39,755 nucleotides of DNA, taken from NCBI RefSeq assembly GCF_900113765.1, contig NZ_FOQO01000017.1, positions 1-39,755 of the forward strand, read 5' to 3'. Within the stretch, counting starts at the first letter, position 1. Every line of letters starts with the position of its first letter. Positions 1-7,680 of this stretch are shown piece by piece. Origin of the DNA: Parapedobacter indicus (GTDB lineage Bacteria > Bacteroidota > Bacteroidia > Sphingobacteriales > Sphingobacteriaceae). Below the pieces are notes generated by a model that worked only from the letters and a program-made list of their open reading frames with translations, ran no database searches and had not been told where the DNA came from. The translations under genes were made by a program, and so were the position numbers.

Positions 1-2
1 TC

Positions 3-95
3 CGCAGTAGCAGTATTGCAGTACACGAACTTTTTAAACAACAGAAATATTAACAGGTTGAAACATGCGCTTGCTGTTTAAACCGCACAACGGGT
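3..95. repeat. 93-base terminal inverted repeat, left copy
   Basis: Positions 3-95 are, base for base, the reverse complement of 39663-39755. The match stops right after CGGGT; beyond it the two sides are unrelated. In both places the repeat lies just upstream of an inward-facing gene (starts at 107 and 39633). It has an internal imperfect inverted repeat, TTTAAACAG against CTGTTgTTTAAA with one bulged base. It could be a multicopy boundary element at which the assembly broke, or the arms of a larger element. Confidence 0.9.
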
Positions 96-106
96 ATAAA
101 CTGTGT

Positions 107-769
107 ATGGCTAAAACTATTTCTAATGTTAAACCTATTAATTCCTTTCGAGATTTTTTTGATACAGGTATTAAAATTAACAAAGCATTCCCAAGAACTT
201 ACGAGCTTATAAATAATATTGCATATGCTACACAATATTTAGAGTATTTAAGTAAAAAGATAAACAATGAAGGCCACAGTGTTATTTTAACTCATTTGTA
301 TAAAACCTACTTAATTACTGGAATGGGAATCATTGAAGCTATTTTATTGTACTTTTTAAAAAGCGAAAATCTACAAAAGCAAAGGGATTTTGTTTTAGTA
401 GACACATTTTCTTCTAATTACAAATTAATTAAGGGCAAATGGTATAAAACAGATACGGTGTTTTATCTAAGGCTCGATTCTCCAAAAGACGATGAGATGA
501 ATTTGGATTATATGATTCGTCGGGTTGAGAAAAAAGAAGTTCTTGGAAAGAATCAGGATTTATATAAAAGTTTGAACTATCTACGAAAGTTAAGAAATAA
601 AGTACATATGCATCTTATTGATAAGCATCTTGATACTGACTACAATAATTTTAACAGCAAACAGTATGAGATTATGAAATCAGCGTTGCTACAGGTGTTT
701 TCGAGTGAAAGATTTCCTTATGACAAAGGTAAGTTTGATATCCTTTATCAATATCTTCGAGCTGATTAG
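107..769 (+). CDS. HEPN-like hypothetical protein
   Basis: A 220-residue, Lys- and Asn-rich, AT-rich protein. I do not recognise a named family. Near residue 165 it has RKLRNKVHMHL, which resembles the R-x(4-6)-H motif of HEPN ribonucleases, and the surrounding sequence looks largely helical as in HEPN folds. An earlier ATG at 65 is in frame, but its first codons lie inside the 93-base terminal repeat, so the ATG at 107 is chosen. The neighbouring defence genes make a role as an RNA-cleaving abortive-infection protein plausible, but this is inference. Confidence 0.6.
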   Translation: MAKTISNVKPINSFRDFFDTGIKINKAFPRTYELINNIAYATQYLEYLSKKINNEGHSVILTHLYKTYLITGMGIIEAILLYFLKSENLQKQRDFVLVDTFSSNYKLIKGKWYKTDTVFYLRLDSPKDDEMNLDYMIRRVEKKEVLGKNQDLYKSLNYLRKLRNKVHMHLIDKHLDTDYNNFNSKQYEIMKSALLQVFSSERFPYDKGKFDILYQYLRAD

Positions 770-893
770 CCCTAACAATTAACCCTTAAATAGAATATAG
801 GCAGCAACACGCCAAGAGCTAAGAAATTATTGGAATTCCTCTCGAAATAAGGCATGATTTTGAAATACTCATCGAAAAATACAAATAACTGAA

Positions 894-1076
894 TTAGAAC
901 GATTTAGAATTTTTTGTAATATATCCAACAAACGATTTGTTAGTATATGTACGCATGTTAATTACAGTTGTAGAATTGTTTATCCTGAGATCGGCAGAAA
1001 CTTCCTGAATTTTTGCTTCTAAATCCAATGAAAGCTGCTTTCCAGGGGAGTTAGTTTTTCCTTTACTATTATTCAT
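894..1076 (-). CDS. Small hypothetical protein downstream of dCTP deaminase
   Basis: A 60-residue reading frame whose ATG lies 8 bases beyond the stop codon of the dCTP deaminase on the same strand, so the two are probably one transcript. It starts MNNSKGKTNSPGKQLSLDLE and is rich in Ser, Thr, Asn and Lys, with no membrane segment or Cys pairs. I do not recognise it. Position and spacing are the only reason to believe it is real; it could be an accessory or regulatory partner of the deaminase. Confidence 0.5.
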   Translation of the reverse strand: MNNSKGKTNSPGKQLSLDLEAKIQEVSADLRINNSTTVINMRTYTNKSFVGYITKNSKSF

Positions 1077-1084
1077 GATAGCGT

Positions 1085-2686
1085 TTATAACAATCCTTTG
1101 TCACTTAATGAATGAACCGATTGCATCTCTAAAGTAGGAATTGCTTGCAAAGTTAACGGAGATTTAGGAAATTTCAAAGACTTTTCTTCCAAGATCACCC
1201 TACCATCAAGTCCCTTTCGCTTTCCGCTTTGCGTGAAAAATTCTAAAAATCTTCGTGGGGCTACCCCATCATACATTAAGATCTTTACTTTAGAGGTATC
1301 ATTTTCATTTTCCGTAATAGCGTCTTTATGGAGTATCGTGCATAGACTTTTTTTATAGGGTTCTATATAATATATTTCCTCAATTCCAGCAACAATTATA
1401 TGACGTGCACAATTGTGGCAAGGATAAGTAGTGCAAAATAGTTTCCCACCAATCATCTTTGATCCCCCCAATTGGCTTCCTACTATAATTGCATGCATTT
1501 CAGCATGAACAGAACGAGAAAACTCAATTAAGTCCTTTACTTTTGAGCTCCTTCTAATTATATCCCTCAAAATATCTGTCGCTTTGTCTTTTTCTTTATG
1601 GCCTTTTATCATATTAAATCCAGGAATAACCTTTTCCAAATCTTTACTCTTGAAAATACTTTCAACAATATCCCCGGAAACATCATCCTTCGTAATATCA
1701 TTACTGCAATAGCCAAGATGAAAGCATCTATTGTCAACTTCTTGACCGTCCTTATATAAATTTCCACCAAATTTTGGAACATCATTCCAACCACGGGAAA
1801 TTATTTCGCCTTGTCTATCAGTAATAGCAGCACCAACTTGTCTTGAAAGACATGAGGAGTTTCCGGCTGCTGACTTAGCTTCATACATTGCGATTTCTCG
1901 AACATTGGGAGTAACAATTTCAGATTCAAATATTATTTTTAAATACCGGCTAATTTTTTCATCTAAATCAGTTTTACCATTTTCAGACATCCGAATAAAA
2001 AAATCAGCTTCAACAAATGTATCACGGACGTTCTGACCATGATCACTATTCCCGTAATCATCTTCCTTCATTATTTCATCGATTTCAGTTTGAGAAAGGT
2101 CTTTTTTGAATAAAGCATCTTTTCTTTCGTTTTCAGTCGAAAAAATACTTATTAAATAAAAAATACTACTGTAAACTGATCTAAAAAGAGCCAATTCCTC
2201 TTTATGCTTCAGGGAATCAATTATATAGCATTTACGTCTAGGTTTTAAATCGTTGATAACTTTTTCAAGTGGAATTTCGCTTATTTCGTAAAGCCCCTCA
2301 ATTCGATCTTCTAAAATTTTTGTTATTGCAAAGTCCGCTAGGCAAGAATAGCCATTTGTTTCCCGCAAATGGTCGCCGCCCTTTATTAGCTCCATTAATT
2401 TGATAAAAGATGGTGTCTTCCCCGCCTTTTCAATATCCAAAATATCGAAATCAACCTTGGCTTTTATATAATCACTTAGTTTAATAATTTCAACTTCATA
2501 ATGATAAACTTCGGTTAATTGTTTCTTGATCTCATTAATAACAGGTTCTCGTAAAGATCCAATTGGCGAGCACACACCGATCACCAATTCTGATGTTAAA
2601 GTGGCTTTTACTTTTTCAAGAGTTGACTTTTTCTGGTTCTCAAAAATATCCACATCAGAGACTTTTTTTAACTTCACTTGACTCAT
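1085..2686 (-). CDS. Anti-phage dCTP deaminase (kinase-like N domain + CDA-fold deaminase)
   Basis: This 533-residue protein matches the two-domain architecture of the phage-defence dCTP deaminases, which destroy the dCTP pool on infection. The N-terminal part (about 25-230) resembles a nucleotide-kinase P-loop region, but the loop (GVCSPIGSLREPV) lacks the usual GKS/T. The C-terminal cytidine-deaminase fold carries the zinc site: HAE at 394-396 and PCHNC with Cys423 and Cys426. Known members are held inactive and switch on when phage shuts down host transcription; nothing here shows that directly. A 60-residue gene follows closely, and the nuclease and SEFIR genes beyond it support a defence island. 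Ordinary ComE-type dCMP deaminases are much shorter, so the family call is fairly safe. Confidence 0.87.
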   Translation of the reverse strand: MSQVKLKKVSDVDIFENQKKSTLEKVKATLTSELVIGVCSPIGSLREPVINEIKKQLTEVYHYEVEIIKLSDYIKAKVDFDILDIEKAGKTPSFIKLMELIKGGDHLRETNGYSCLADFAITKILEDRIEGLYEISEIPLEKVINDLKPRRKCYIIDSLKHKEELALFRSVYSSIFYLISIFSTENERKDALFKKDLSQTEIDEIMKEDDYGNSDHGQNVRDTFVEADFFIRMSENGKTDLDEKISRYLKIIFESEIVTPNVREIAMYEAKSAAGNSSCLSRQVGAAITDRQGEIISRGWNDVPKFGGNLYKDGQEVDNRCFHLGYCSNDITKDDVSGDIVESIFKSKDLEKVIPGFNMIKGHKEKDKATDILRDIIRRSSKVKDLIEFSRSVHAEMHAIIVGSQLGGSKMIGGKLFCTTYPCHNCARHIIVAGIEEIYYIEPYKKSLCTILHKDAITENENDTSKVKILMYDGVAPRRFLEFFTQSGKRKGLDGRVILEEKSLKFPKSPLTLQAIPTLEMQSVHSLSDKGLL

Positions 2687-3219
2687 TTACTTGATTTATA
2701 ATTGGTTATATTAAAATTAACATATTAAATCTCACTTAGAATAAAGTTTAAGTGCTATTTGATATTACATATTTCCTAAAAAATTTAAAACCAGACTTGT
2801 TAGTAACATACGTCCAAGACGTCATAACTAGTCGTTCGCTATTTTTTTAGCCGTTTCCGGATTTTTCCTGGCGCCTCGATCGAATTGAAGTTTCCCTAAT
2901 GCTATGTTTGCCATAATTTAGTTGAAATTTCATATCCTACCTCAAGAATAAGCGTACGATTGACCGCAGGCATACAAAGCCCGAAGACAAGGAAAAGGTA
3001 ACGAATACTTACTCGCATTTTACGGGTAGTTGGTGTTAGCTTTTACAGTTTTGGCCTTTTCGTTTATAAAGGTCGTTACAACACGCAAGTTAAATTTTCA
3101 ATTTGATAATTGCAAGAGTGAAATATTCATCGAAAATAAATGATACACCAGAAAGGAAATTACGGGAAACCGTAGGATTTGCCGGATATGTCAGCCGAGA
3201 CAAGAAGCGGAGTAAGCCT
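2687..3219. other. Gene-free stretch with two inverted repeats
   Basis: No credible reading frame. It holds an attC-like imperfect inverted repeat at 2993-3044 and a perfect short hairpin at 3161-3174 (TACGG, loop GAAA, CCGTA). The hairpin has no T-tract, so it is not an obvious intrinsic terminator. Promoters for the minus-strand deaminase should lie near 2690-2760, an AT-rich run, but no clear TTTG/TAnnTTTG pair is visible. Confidence 0.5.
2993..3044. repeat. attC-like imperfect inverted repeat (weak)
   Basis: AAAAGGTAAC at 2993-3002 faces GTTAGCTTTT at 3035-3044 with one mismatch, and the interior can pair imperfectly (CTTACTCG against CGGGTAG). The AAC...GTT ends and interrupted stem recall integron attC sites, but the outer boxes do not fit RYYYAAC/GTTRRRY exactly. 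Confidence 0.25.
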
Positions 3220-4359
3220 TTATCTGCCCTTCTTCCATTTTATATATGGAAAATTTTGGAATAAATTGATTTTTTGTTGAGCTTCTCTTACAGAGGGATG
3301 GAATTTATCACAATTTCTAGCCAATAACCACCTGTCAATCTCGGATTCCGGAATGGATTTATTGAACACCCTTTTTTCAACAACGCGGTATTTGCCAGAT
3401 GACGGATCAACCACCTTCATTCTATCGACGATTATTTTACAATGGTTATACAGACTACACCAATGACAGTTCTTAATGTGGAACCCTTCTTGAATAGATA
3501 ATGCAATACCTAGACTACCCAATTTTTTTTGTTGGTTAAATTCCGTTGGAAGCATCACTTCGAGGTATGAATCGTCCTGATGGGCGAATTGAGCCTCATG
3601 ACAACTGCCGACCTCATGTCTAAGTTCTGCCCCGTATTCACCTTCATCATCAACGAACAAGCTAAAGCGATCCAATGCATACGTTGGTTGATACGTTCGT
3701 TTAAAATTGTAAAACCGAATGGCAGAAACGTACTTTGTCGGATAGGTATTGATTTTTTGTGGCACCAAATTGCCAACATTTTCCGTAATTTCCTGTATTA
3801 GATCCAATTCGGTTTGTACATCCAGCTCTATAATTCGGATGCCGGAGTTGATCTTGTTTTGATCGCATTGATGAGTTACAGCGATTTCCAAAAAAGTAGG
3901 CGGACGCTCGGGGTATTTGCTATGCGTTAACATCAGGTCTGCCCTAAAGCTGCGGTAGGTTACTTCTAGTTGGCATGTATCGTAACTTTCTTTCAGGTTG
4001 ACGGTGCGAAGTTCAATAGGAGTACCGGGCGTACATCTTTTCCAGACATGGTGTCTCCTGATGCCGCACTGTGCTAAATGAGGACAACTATTATGTGAAT
4101 AAAACTTCACGTTGAATGTTGGGGAACCATCAAATCGCTGTTTTATGATTTGCTTTCCAAGCTTGTGAAGATAGCTCTCCCAGCTGCAGGTTTCTCCAGA
4201 ATGCCTGAAATGATGTGCTTTTATGTTTCCTAACACAGCGGTCATTTCCGCACCGCAGCCAACACAGCGATATTGCTGAGTAGATCGAACTTCCCGCGTT
4301 ATTGTTCCGATGTGGGTAATCACCCCTTCAGAGGTAAGTGCATGTTGGTATTGGATCAC
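3220..4359 (-). CDS. CoiA-like PD-(D/E)XK nuclease family protein
   Basis: About 379 residues from an in-frame GTG at 4359. A Cys-pair motif (YRCVGCGAEM) followed by HHFRH near the N-terminus and a core RADLMLT...FLEIAVTHQCDQNK (Asp about 141, Glu about 158) resemble competence protein CoiA and related restriction-like nucleases. A longer frame opens at an ATG at 4473, but its first codons run through a structured RNA element (4418-4484) whose terminator and T-tract lie just upstream of the GTG, so the shorter start is favoured. A second Cys-rich stretch (CHWCSLYNHC) lies toward the C-terminus. CoiA itself promotes natural transformation; stand-alone relatives occur in defence islands. Function here is inference. 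Confidence 0.65.
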   Translation of the reverse strand: MIQYQHALTSEGVITHIGTITREVRSTQQYRCVGCGAEMTAVLGNIKAHHFRHSGETCSWESYLHKLGKQIIKQRFDGSPTFNVKFYSHNSCPHLAQCGIRRHHVWKRCTPGTPIELRTVNLKESYDTCQLEVTYRSFRADLMLTHSKYPERPPTFLEIAVTHQCDQNKINSGIRIIELDVQTELDLIQEITENVGNLVPQKINTYPTKYVSAIRFYNFKRTYQPTYALDRFSLFVDDEGEYGAELRHEVGSCHEAQFAHQDDSYLEVMLPTEFNQQKKLGSLGIALSIQEGFHIKNCHWCSLYNHCKIIVDRMKVVDPSSGKYRVVEKRVFNKSIPESEIDRWLLARNCDKFHPSVREAQQKINLFQNFPYIKWKKGR

Positions 4360-4417
4360 TGTGTTAGTTGACTTACATTGTGCCAGCAAATTACATAAAA
4401 AAGGTGATTTTTTACAG

Positions 4418-4484
4418 ACAAAAAAACCCGTTACTCGTAAGCAACGGGTCCGCCCCAAGGCTGGGGCTATCAACCTAAACCTAA
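4418..4484 (-). ncRNA. Class II small RNA / leader unit, copy 1
   Basis: Read on the minus strand from 4484: conserved TTAGGTTTAGGTTGATAG, then a hairpin GCCCC/GGGGC (4452-4467), then a second stem ACCCGTT/AACGGGT (4426-4449) followed by seven T, which is a good intrinsic terminator. A second copy at 9150-9220 has the same order but different loop bases. It ends about 60 bases upstream of the CoiA-like gene on the same strand, so it may be an attenuating leader for that gene or a separate small RNA. No clear promoter is visible for this copy. Confidence 0.55.
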
Positions 4485-4623
4485 TGTCAATAACGGAAAT
4501 GGTAGGCGTTTGTTTTGCGTGAATGAAGATTTACTTTTAATCTAATGGGTTTTCTAAAATAATTGCTAAAATTGAGGATTAGACGAATCGACAAAACATA
4601 TCAGCTGAAATGAGAGAACAATT

Positions 4624-6063
4624 ATGAGTAATCATCCTAAAGTATTTATTTCCTATAGTTGGAGTAACCCCGATCACGAAAACTGGGTTGTCAACCTGGC
4701 AGAGAGGTTGGTCGCGGATGGCGTGGATGTGACCATTGACAAATGGGATCTCAAGGAAGGCCAGGACAAGTACACTTTTATGGAATCAATGGTGAAATCC
4801 AACGATATTCAACGTGTACTGATTATATTGGACAAAAAATACGCGGACAAAGCCGAACAACGGGCAGGTGGTGTGGGTACAGAAACGCAGATTATCAGTC
4901 CGCAGATATACGAAAATGTATCACAGGAAAAGTTCATCCCTATCGTCACGGAAAAAGATGACAAAGGAGATGCCCACATGCCGACCTATTTGAAAGGCAG
5001 GATTTACCTGGATTTCAGCGAACAGACGGATTTTGAGAACAATTATGAAAATCTGTTAAGAAACATTTTCAAAAGACCGGCATACAGCAAACCAAAAATA
5101 GGGACACCCCCTCCGTATTTATTCGAGGATACACCGCACCATCAAAAGACGTCTTCTCTTGTACGGAGCTTTGACAATCTGGTCAATAAAAACCCTAATA
5201 GACTGAATCCCATGATTCGGGATTTTTTGGATGAATATTATACAAGCATTGATGAATTTGTAATTACGTTTACTTCCCGCGATACGATTGATACGGGGAA
5301 AACAATTTGCGACAACATTCAATCGTACACCCCTTTACGGGATGACTTTATTCTATTTTTCGACAAGGTTTTTAAACTTGGGGATCAGTTTGATATTGAC
5401 ATCCTTATTCACTTTTTGGAACGAACACCACAATTGACTTATCCAAGGGATGAAAGGGGTCAATGGTATGACGGCGACTATGATAACTTTAGGTTTTTTG
5501 TGCATGAAATATTCCTCTATCTTATCGCTTTGGGGTTAAAAAACGAAAACTATAGGGTTATTGATGAATTGCTACATTCTAACTACTTCTTCAAAAGTCG
5601 CTATGAAGATAAAGTGAAACCGAAACAATTTACTGAATTGTATGGTCATATCGCATCCATAAAACAGTATTATAACCAGACATTTTCTCAAAATTTTTTC
5701 AGCCCGATGGCCGATTTGATTATTAAAAGAATACCGAAGGGAATGTCAAAAGACCAACTTATAGACGCGGATCTGATTTGCCACTATGTGGCCGAATTGT
5801 CAGGAAGCTACTGGTTTCCGATTACTTATATATATCGAAGTCGGCGAAATCTGGATTTGCTTGGAAAATTGGTGTCACAACGATTTTTTGAAAAGGTAAA
5901 AGGAATATTCAATGTTGCCAATGCAGAAGAGTTCCGAAACCTCTTACAATCTTATAAAGAGCGAAACAAAAACCCGGAACGTGTGAGCTATTCGGGTTCG
6001 TTTGACCGCGTATTACCTATATATGAAATTGTTGAGATTGATAATGTCGCGACTATTAGGTGA
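4624..6063 (+). CDS. SEFIR-domain protein (candidate single-gene phage defence)
   Basis: A 479-residue protein whose first 150 residues are a SEFIR domain, the TIR-like fold typified by KVFISYSW at the start and DGVDVTIDKWDL after the first helix. The remaining 330 residues are helical and of no family I recognise; they probably sense or regulate. Bacterial SEFIR proteins are known as single-gene defence systems that deplete NAD and abort infection. The gene lies between a CoiA-like nuclease facing away and a secreted repeat protein. Aromatic and charged residues typical of the SEFIR pocket are intact and the frame is unbroken, so it looks functional. A plain TIR domain is the alternative. 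Confidence 0.82.
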   Translation: MSNHPKVFISYSWSNPDHENWVVNLAERLVADGVDVTIDKWDLKEGQDKYTFMESMVKSNDIQRVLIILDKKYADKAEQRAGGVGTETQIISPQIYENVSQEKFIPIVTEKDDKGDAHMPTYLKGRIYLDFSEQTDFENNYENLLRNIFKRPAYSKPKIGTPPPYLFEDTPHHQKTSSLVRSFDNLVNKNPNRLNPMIRDFLDEYYTSIDEFVITFTSRDTIDTGKTICDNIQSYTPLRDDFILFFDKVFKLGDQFDIDILIHFLERTPQLTYPRDERGQWYDGDYDNFRFFVHEIFLYLIALGLKNENYRVIDELLHSNYFFKSRYEDKVKPKQFTELYGHIASIKQYYNQTFSQNFFSPMADLIIKRIPKGMSKDQLIDADLICHYVAELSGSYWFPITYIYRSRRNLDLLGKLVSQRFFEKVKGIFNVANAEEFRNLLQSYKERNKNPERVSYSGSFDRVLPIYEIVEIDNVATIR

Positions 6064-6201
6064 TTTAATGATATTTTAAAGGATTTCAAGCTAAACGATA
6101 TCCAATAATTTTTTGATTTCCAGAACATTAAAAAATAGAGGAGTGCCATTGTATGTTAGGATATTATAAATAGTGAGGTGTGACAGACATAGAAGGATAC
6201 A

Positions 6202-6363
6202 TTGAAAGCAATAGGCATTCTTAGTGGAGAACTTGCCAAATACGTTGTTGAAAAAAATGCGATAAGCCAATCGGCGCGCCTGGCATTCCAAGCCTCGATG
6301 AATAATCGAGGGATTTCATCGGATGCTGTTGATTTTTCCATCGGGTGTTTTTACCAAAGATAA
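6202..6363 (+). pseudogene. Short orphan reading frame, possible C-terminal gene remnant
   Basis: In-frame from a TTG at 6202 to TAA at 6361-6363, 53 residues reading LKAIGILSGELAKYVVEKNA and ending DFSIGCFYQR. The composition looks protein-like (helical, with a run of small polar residues), yet there is no ATG and an in-frame stop lies just upstream. It looks like the 3-prime end of a lost gene or a very small gene. I do not recognise the family. The rest of 6064-6475 shows nothing I can support. Confidence 0.3.
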
Positions 6364-6475
6364 GGTAAAGGAGCATAAATTCCTGCCCTTTGTAAAATTG
6401 ATGCTAGATAGGATGAAGGATTACAAAAATTTCCCTCAAAGTTGTTTATCTTCACACAGAAAGGAGGATACGGCC

Positions 6476-6913
6476 ATGTCCATGAACAAATTTTTCACGT
6501 CCCTGATTACACTATTGGCATGCAGTGCCAGTGCACAGGCGCAGATAATCGTCAATCCGGATGGGACGCATTCCGCTGCCATGGGAAATATCATTGTGAA
6601 TTCCGATGGTACCCATTCCGTGCGCACGGGCGATGTGATTGTCAATCCGAACGGCACCCATTCGGTGATCAGCGGGAATGTGCTGGTGACCCCGGATGGT
6701 AAGCATGTCCCTTTTTTTGACACGGGCCAAAAAGAGGCCGATCACAAGGCAGCCACAAGGGACGATAACCGCTACAGGTATGGGGCCATGACGCAGCGTT
6801 CCCTATGGTTAAAACGCATGGATGCCCTTAAAAAGCAGCGCCGGGAGGAGCGCAAGCTCCGGAAAGCGCGGAATAAAGAACTGCGAGATGTTTTTCACCG
6901 TGCCATTAGATGA
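6476..6913 (+). CDS. Secreted protein with VNPDGTHS repeats and basic tail
   Basis: 145 residues. The ATG at 6476 follows a strong Shine-Dalgarno (AAGGAGG, 6461-6467), unusual for Bacteroidota, and begins an export signal (MSMNKFFTSLITLLACSASA). Cleavage after AQA at residue 22 is likely; LLAC at 13-16 could instead be a lipobox. Then come four 16-residue repeats of the form (I/V)(I/V)VNPDGTHSxxxGN (residues 24 to about 87), the last degenerate. The C-terminal third is highly basic (KKQRREERKLRKARNKELR). Gly-Asp-Asn turns suggest a small beta structure, with the tail perhaps binding nucleic acid or acidic polymer. The longer frame from 6323 is rejected because signal peptide and ribosome site fit the later start. 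Function unknown. Confidence 0.7.
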   Translation: MSMNKFFTSLITLLACSASAQAQIIVNPDGTHSAAMGNIIVNSDGTHSVRTGDVIVNPNGTHSVISGNVLVTPDGKHVPFFDTGQKEADHKAATRDDNRYRYGAMTQRSLWLKRMDALKKQRREERKLRKARNKELRDVFHRAIR

Positions 6914-6947
6914 CGTCTACGGGAAGCCAAAAAAATTACATGAATAA

Positions 6948-6978
6948 TTTGCTTAGTGTAAAAATTACACTATCTTTG
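6948..6978 (+). promoter_or_regulatory. Bacteroidota housekeeping promoter
   Basis: TTTG at 6948-6951, exactly 19 bases, then TATCTTTG at 6971-6978, a full match to the -33 TTTG and -7 TAnnTTTG consensus of the Bacteroidota primary sigma factor. A perfect inverted repeat GTGTAA/TTACAC sits in the spacer and could be an operator. The expected start is near 6984, which opens the small transcription unit that ends at the terminator at 7012-7050. Confidence 0.75.
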
Positions 6979-6983
6979 CGTCA

Positions 6984-7050
6984 TCATAATTTAGGTTTAT
7001 AATTGGTTAGTAAAGGTTTCCATTCTCCCCGTTTGGAAACCTTTCGTTTT
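6984..7050 (+). ncRNA. Class I small transcription unit, copy F
   Basis: Starts 6 bases after a perfect promoter, carries the conserved leader AATTTAGGTTTATAATTGG, and ends at a perfect 11-base-pair stem (AAAGGTTTCCA, 7012-7022, with TGGAAACCTTT, 7034-7044) followed by CGTTTTTT. The 11-base loop TTCTCCCCGTT is the same as in other class I copies, while the stem sequence is wholly different but still paired. That makes a promoter-to-terminator RNA of about 65 bases with no reading frame. It also could serve as terminator for the secreted protein gene upstream. Confidence 0.65.
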
Positions 7051-7104
7051 TTAATCCCCTACTCTGTAATCTCCCCTAAAATCAGCTACGAATGGATGTA
7101 TAAT

Positions 7105-7680
7105 TTAGTCACCGATGACCTCCCAATAGCCACCCTTGGCCGGACCGATACGCGATAATTTCTTGTCCTTTTGCAATTGGCTGATATTTCGCTCTACAGA
7201 ACGCTCAGTAATTTCCAGTAGCAGCGAAAGCTCAGGTATGGTGATATCGGGATTCTCTCGTATGTACGCTAAGATTTTCCCCGACTTTTTTCCCGACGTT
7301 TCCCCCAACGTTCTATCGATATCGGTTGCCGTCTCAGCATACACAACAACACGGAATCCATGCTGGAAATTTTCAAACGTCGGTGCCTTCAAGCCGTATT
7401 GTTCAAACGCCTCCCGGATTCGACGAATCCCAGAACCATAGTTTTCATCGGCTTTGCTTGTTTTCAATGGCGATGAAGCTGTTCGCCATTCGCGAACGGT
7501 TTCTATCAATTGAGCCTCTTTAAAAGTAGCAGCGACTTTCCGGTTACGGGAATACGACGAATACTCGTCAGCAAGCAATTGCGCTATAGTGATCGTATCC
7601 GGCAGATGGCCGGGATTGAAGAACTCAATATAATCGTCAAAGATTTTTACCGATGAATCGCCGCTGAGCGGCGAACGGCA
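7105..7680 (-). pseudogene. C-terminal fragment of an AlbA_2/ATP-binding transcriptional regulator
   Basis: The reading frame from about 7680 down to 7105 encodes the C-terminal half of a RecG-like/AlbA_2 ATP-binding regulator: RSPLSGDSSVKIFDDYIEFF and NPGHLPDTIT (GHKL-like ATPase remnant), then GSGIRRIREAFEQYGL, and a terminal winged helix (ITIPELSLLLEITERSVERN). Homology stops at the Arg before SPLSGD, where the sequence switches to a helicase fragment on the other strand; the upstream N-terminal DNA-binding half is missing. About 9 kb away a second, shorter copy of the same 3-prime end lies at 16155-16460. No longer functional as a full protein. Confidence 0.75.

Noticed and set aside
65..106. 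Earlier ATG extending the HEPN-like gene
   Set aside because: The extra 14 codons lie in or next to the 93-base terminal repeat, which also occurs at the other end without this gene.
4360..4473. N-terminal extension of the CoiA-like gene
   Set aside because: It is the antisense reading of nothing and the sense reading of a structured class II element with terminator and T-tract; residues there are not family-like.
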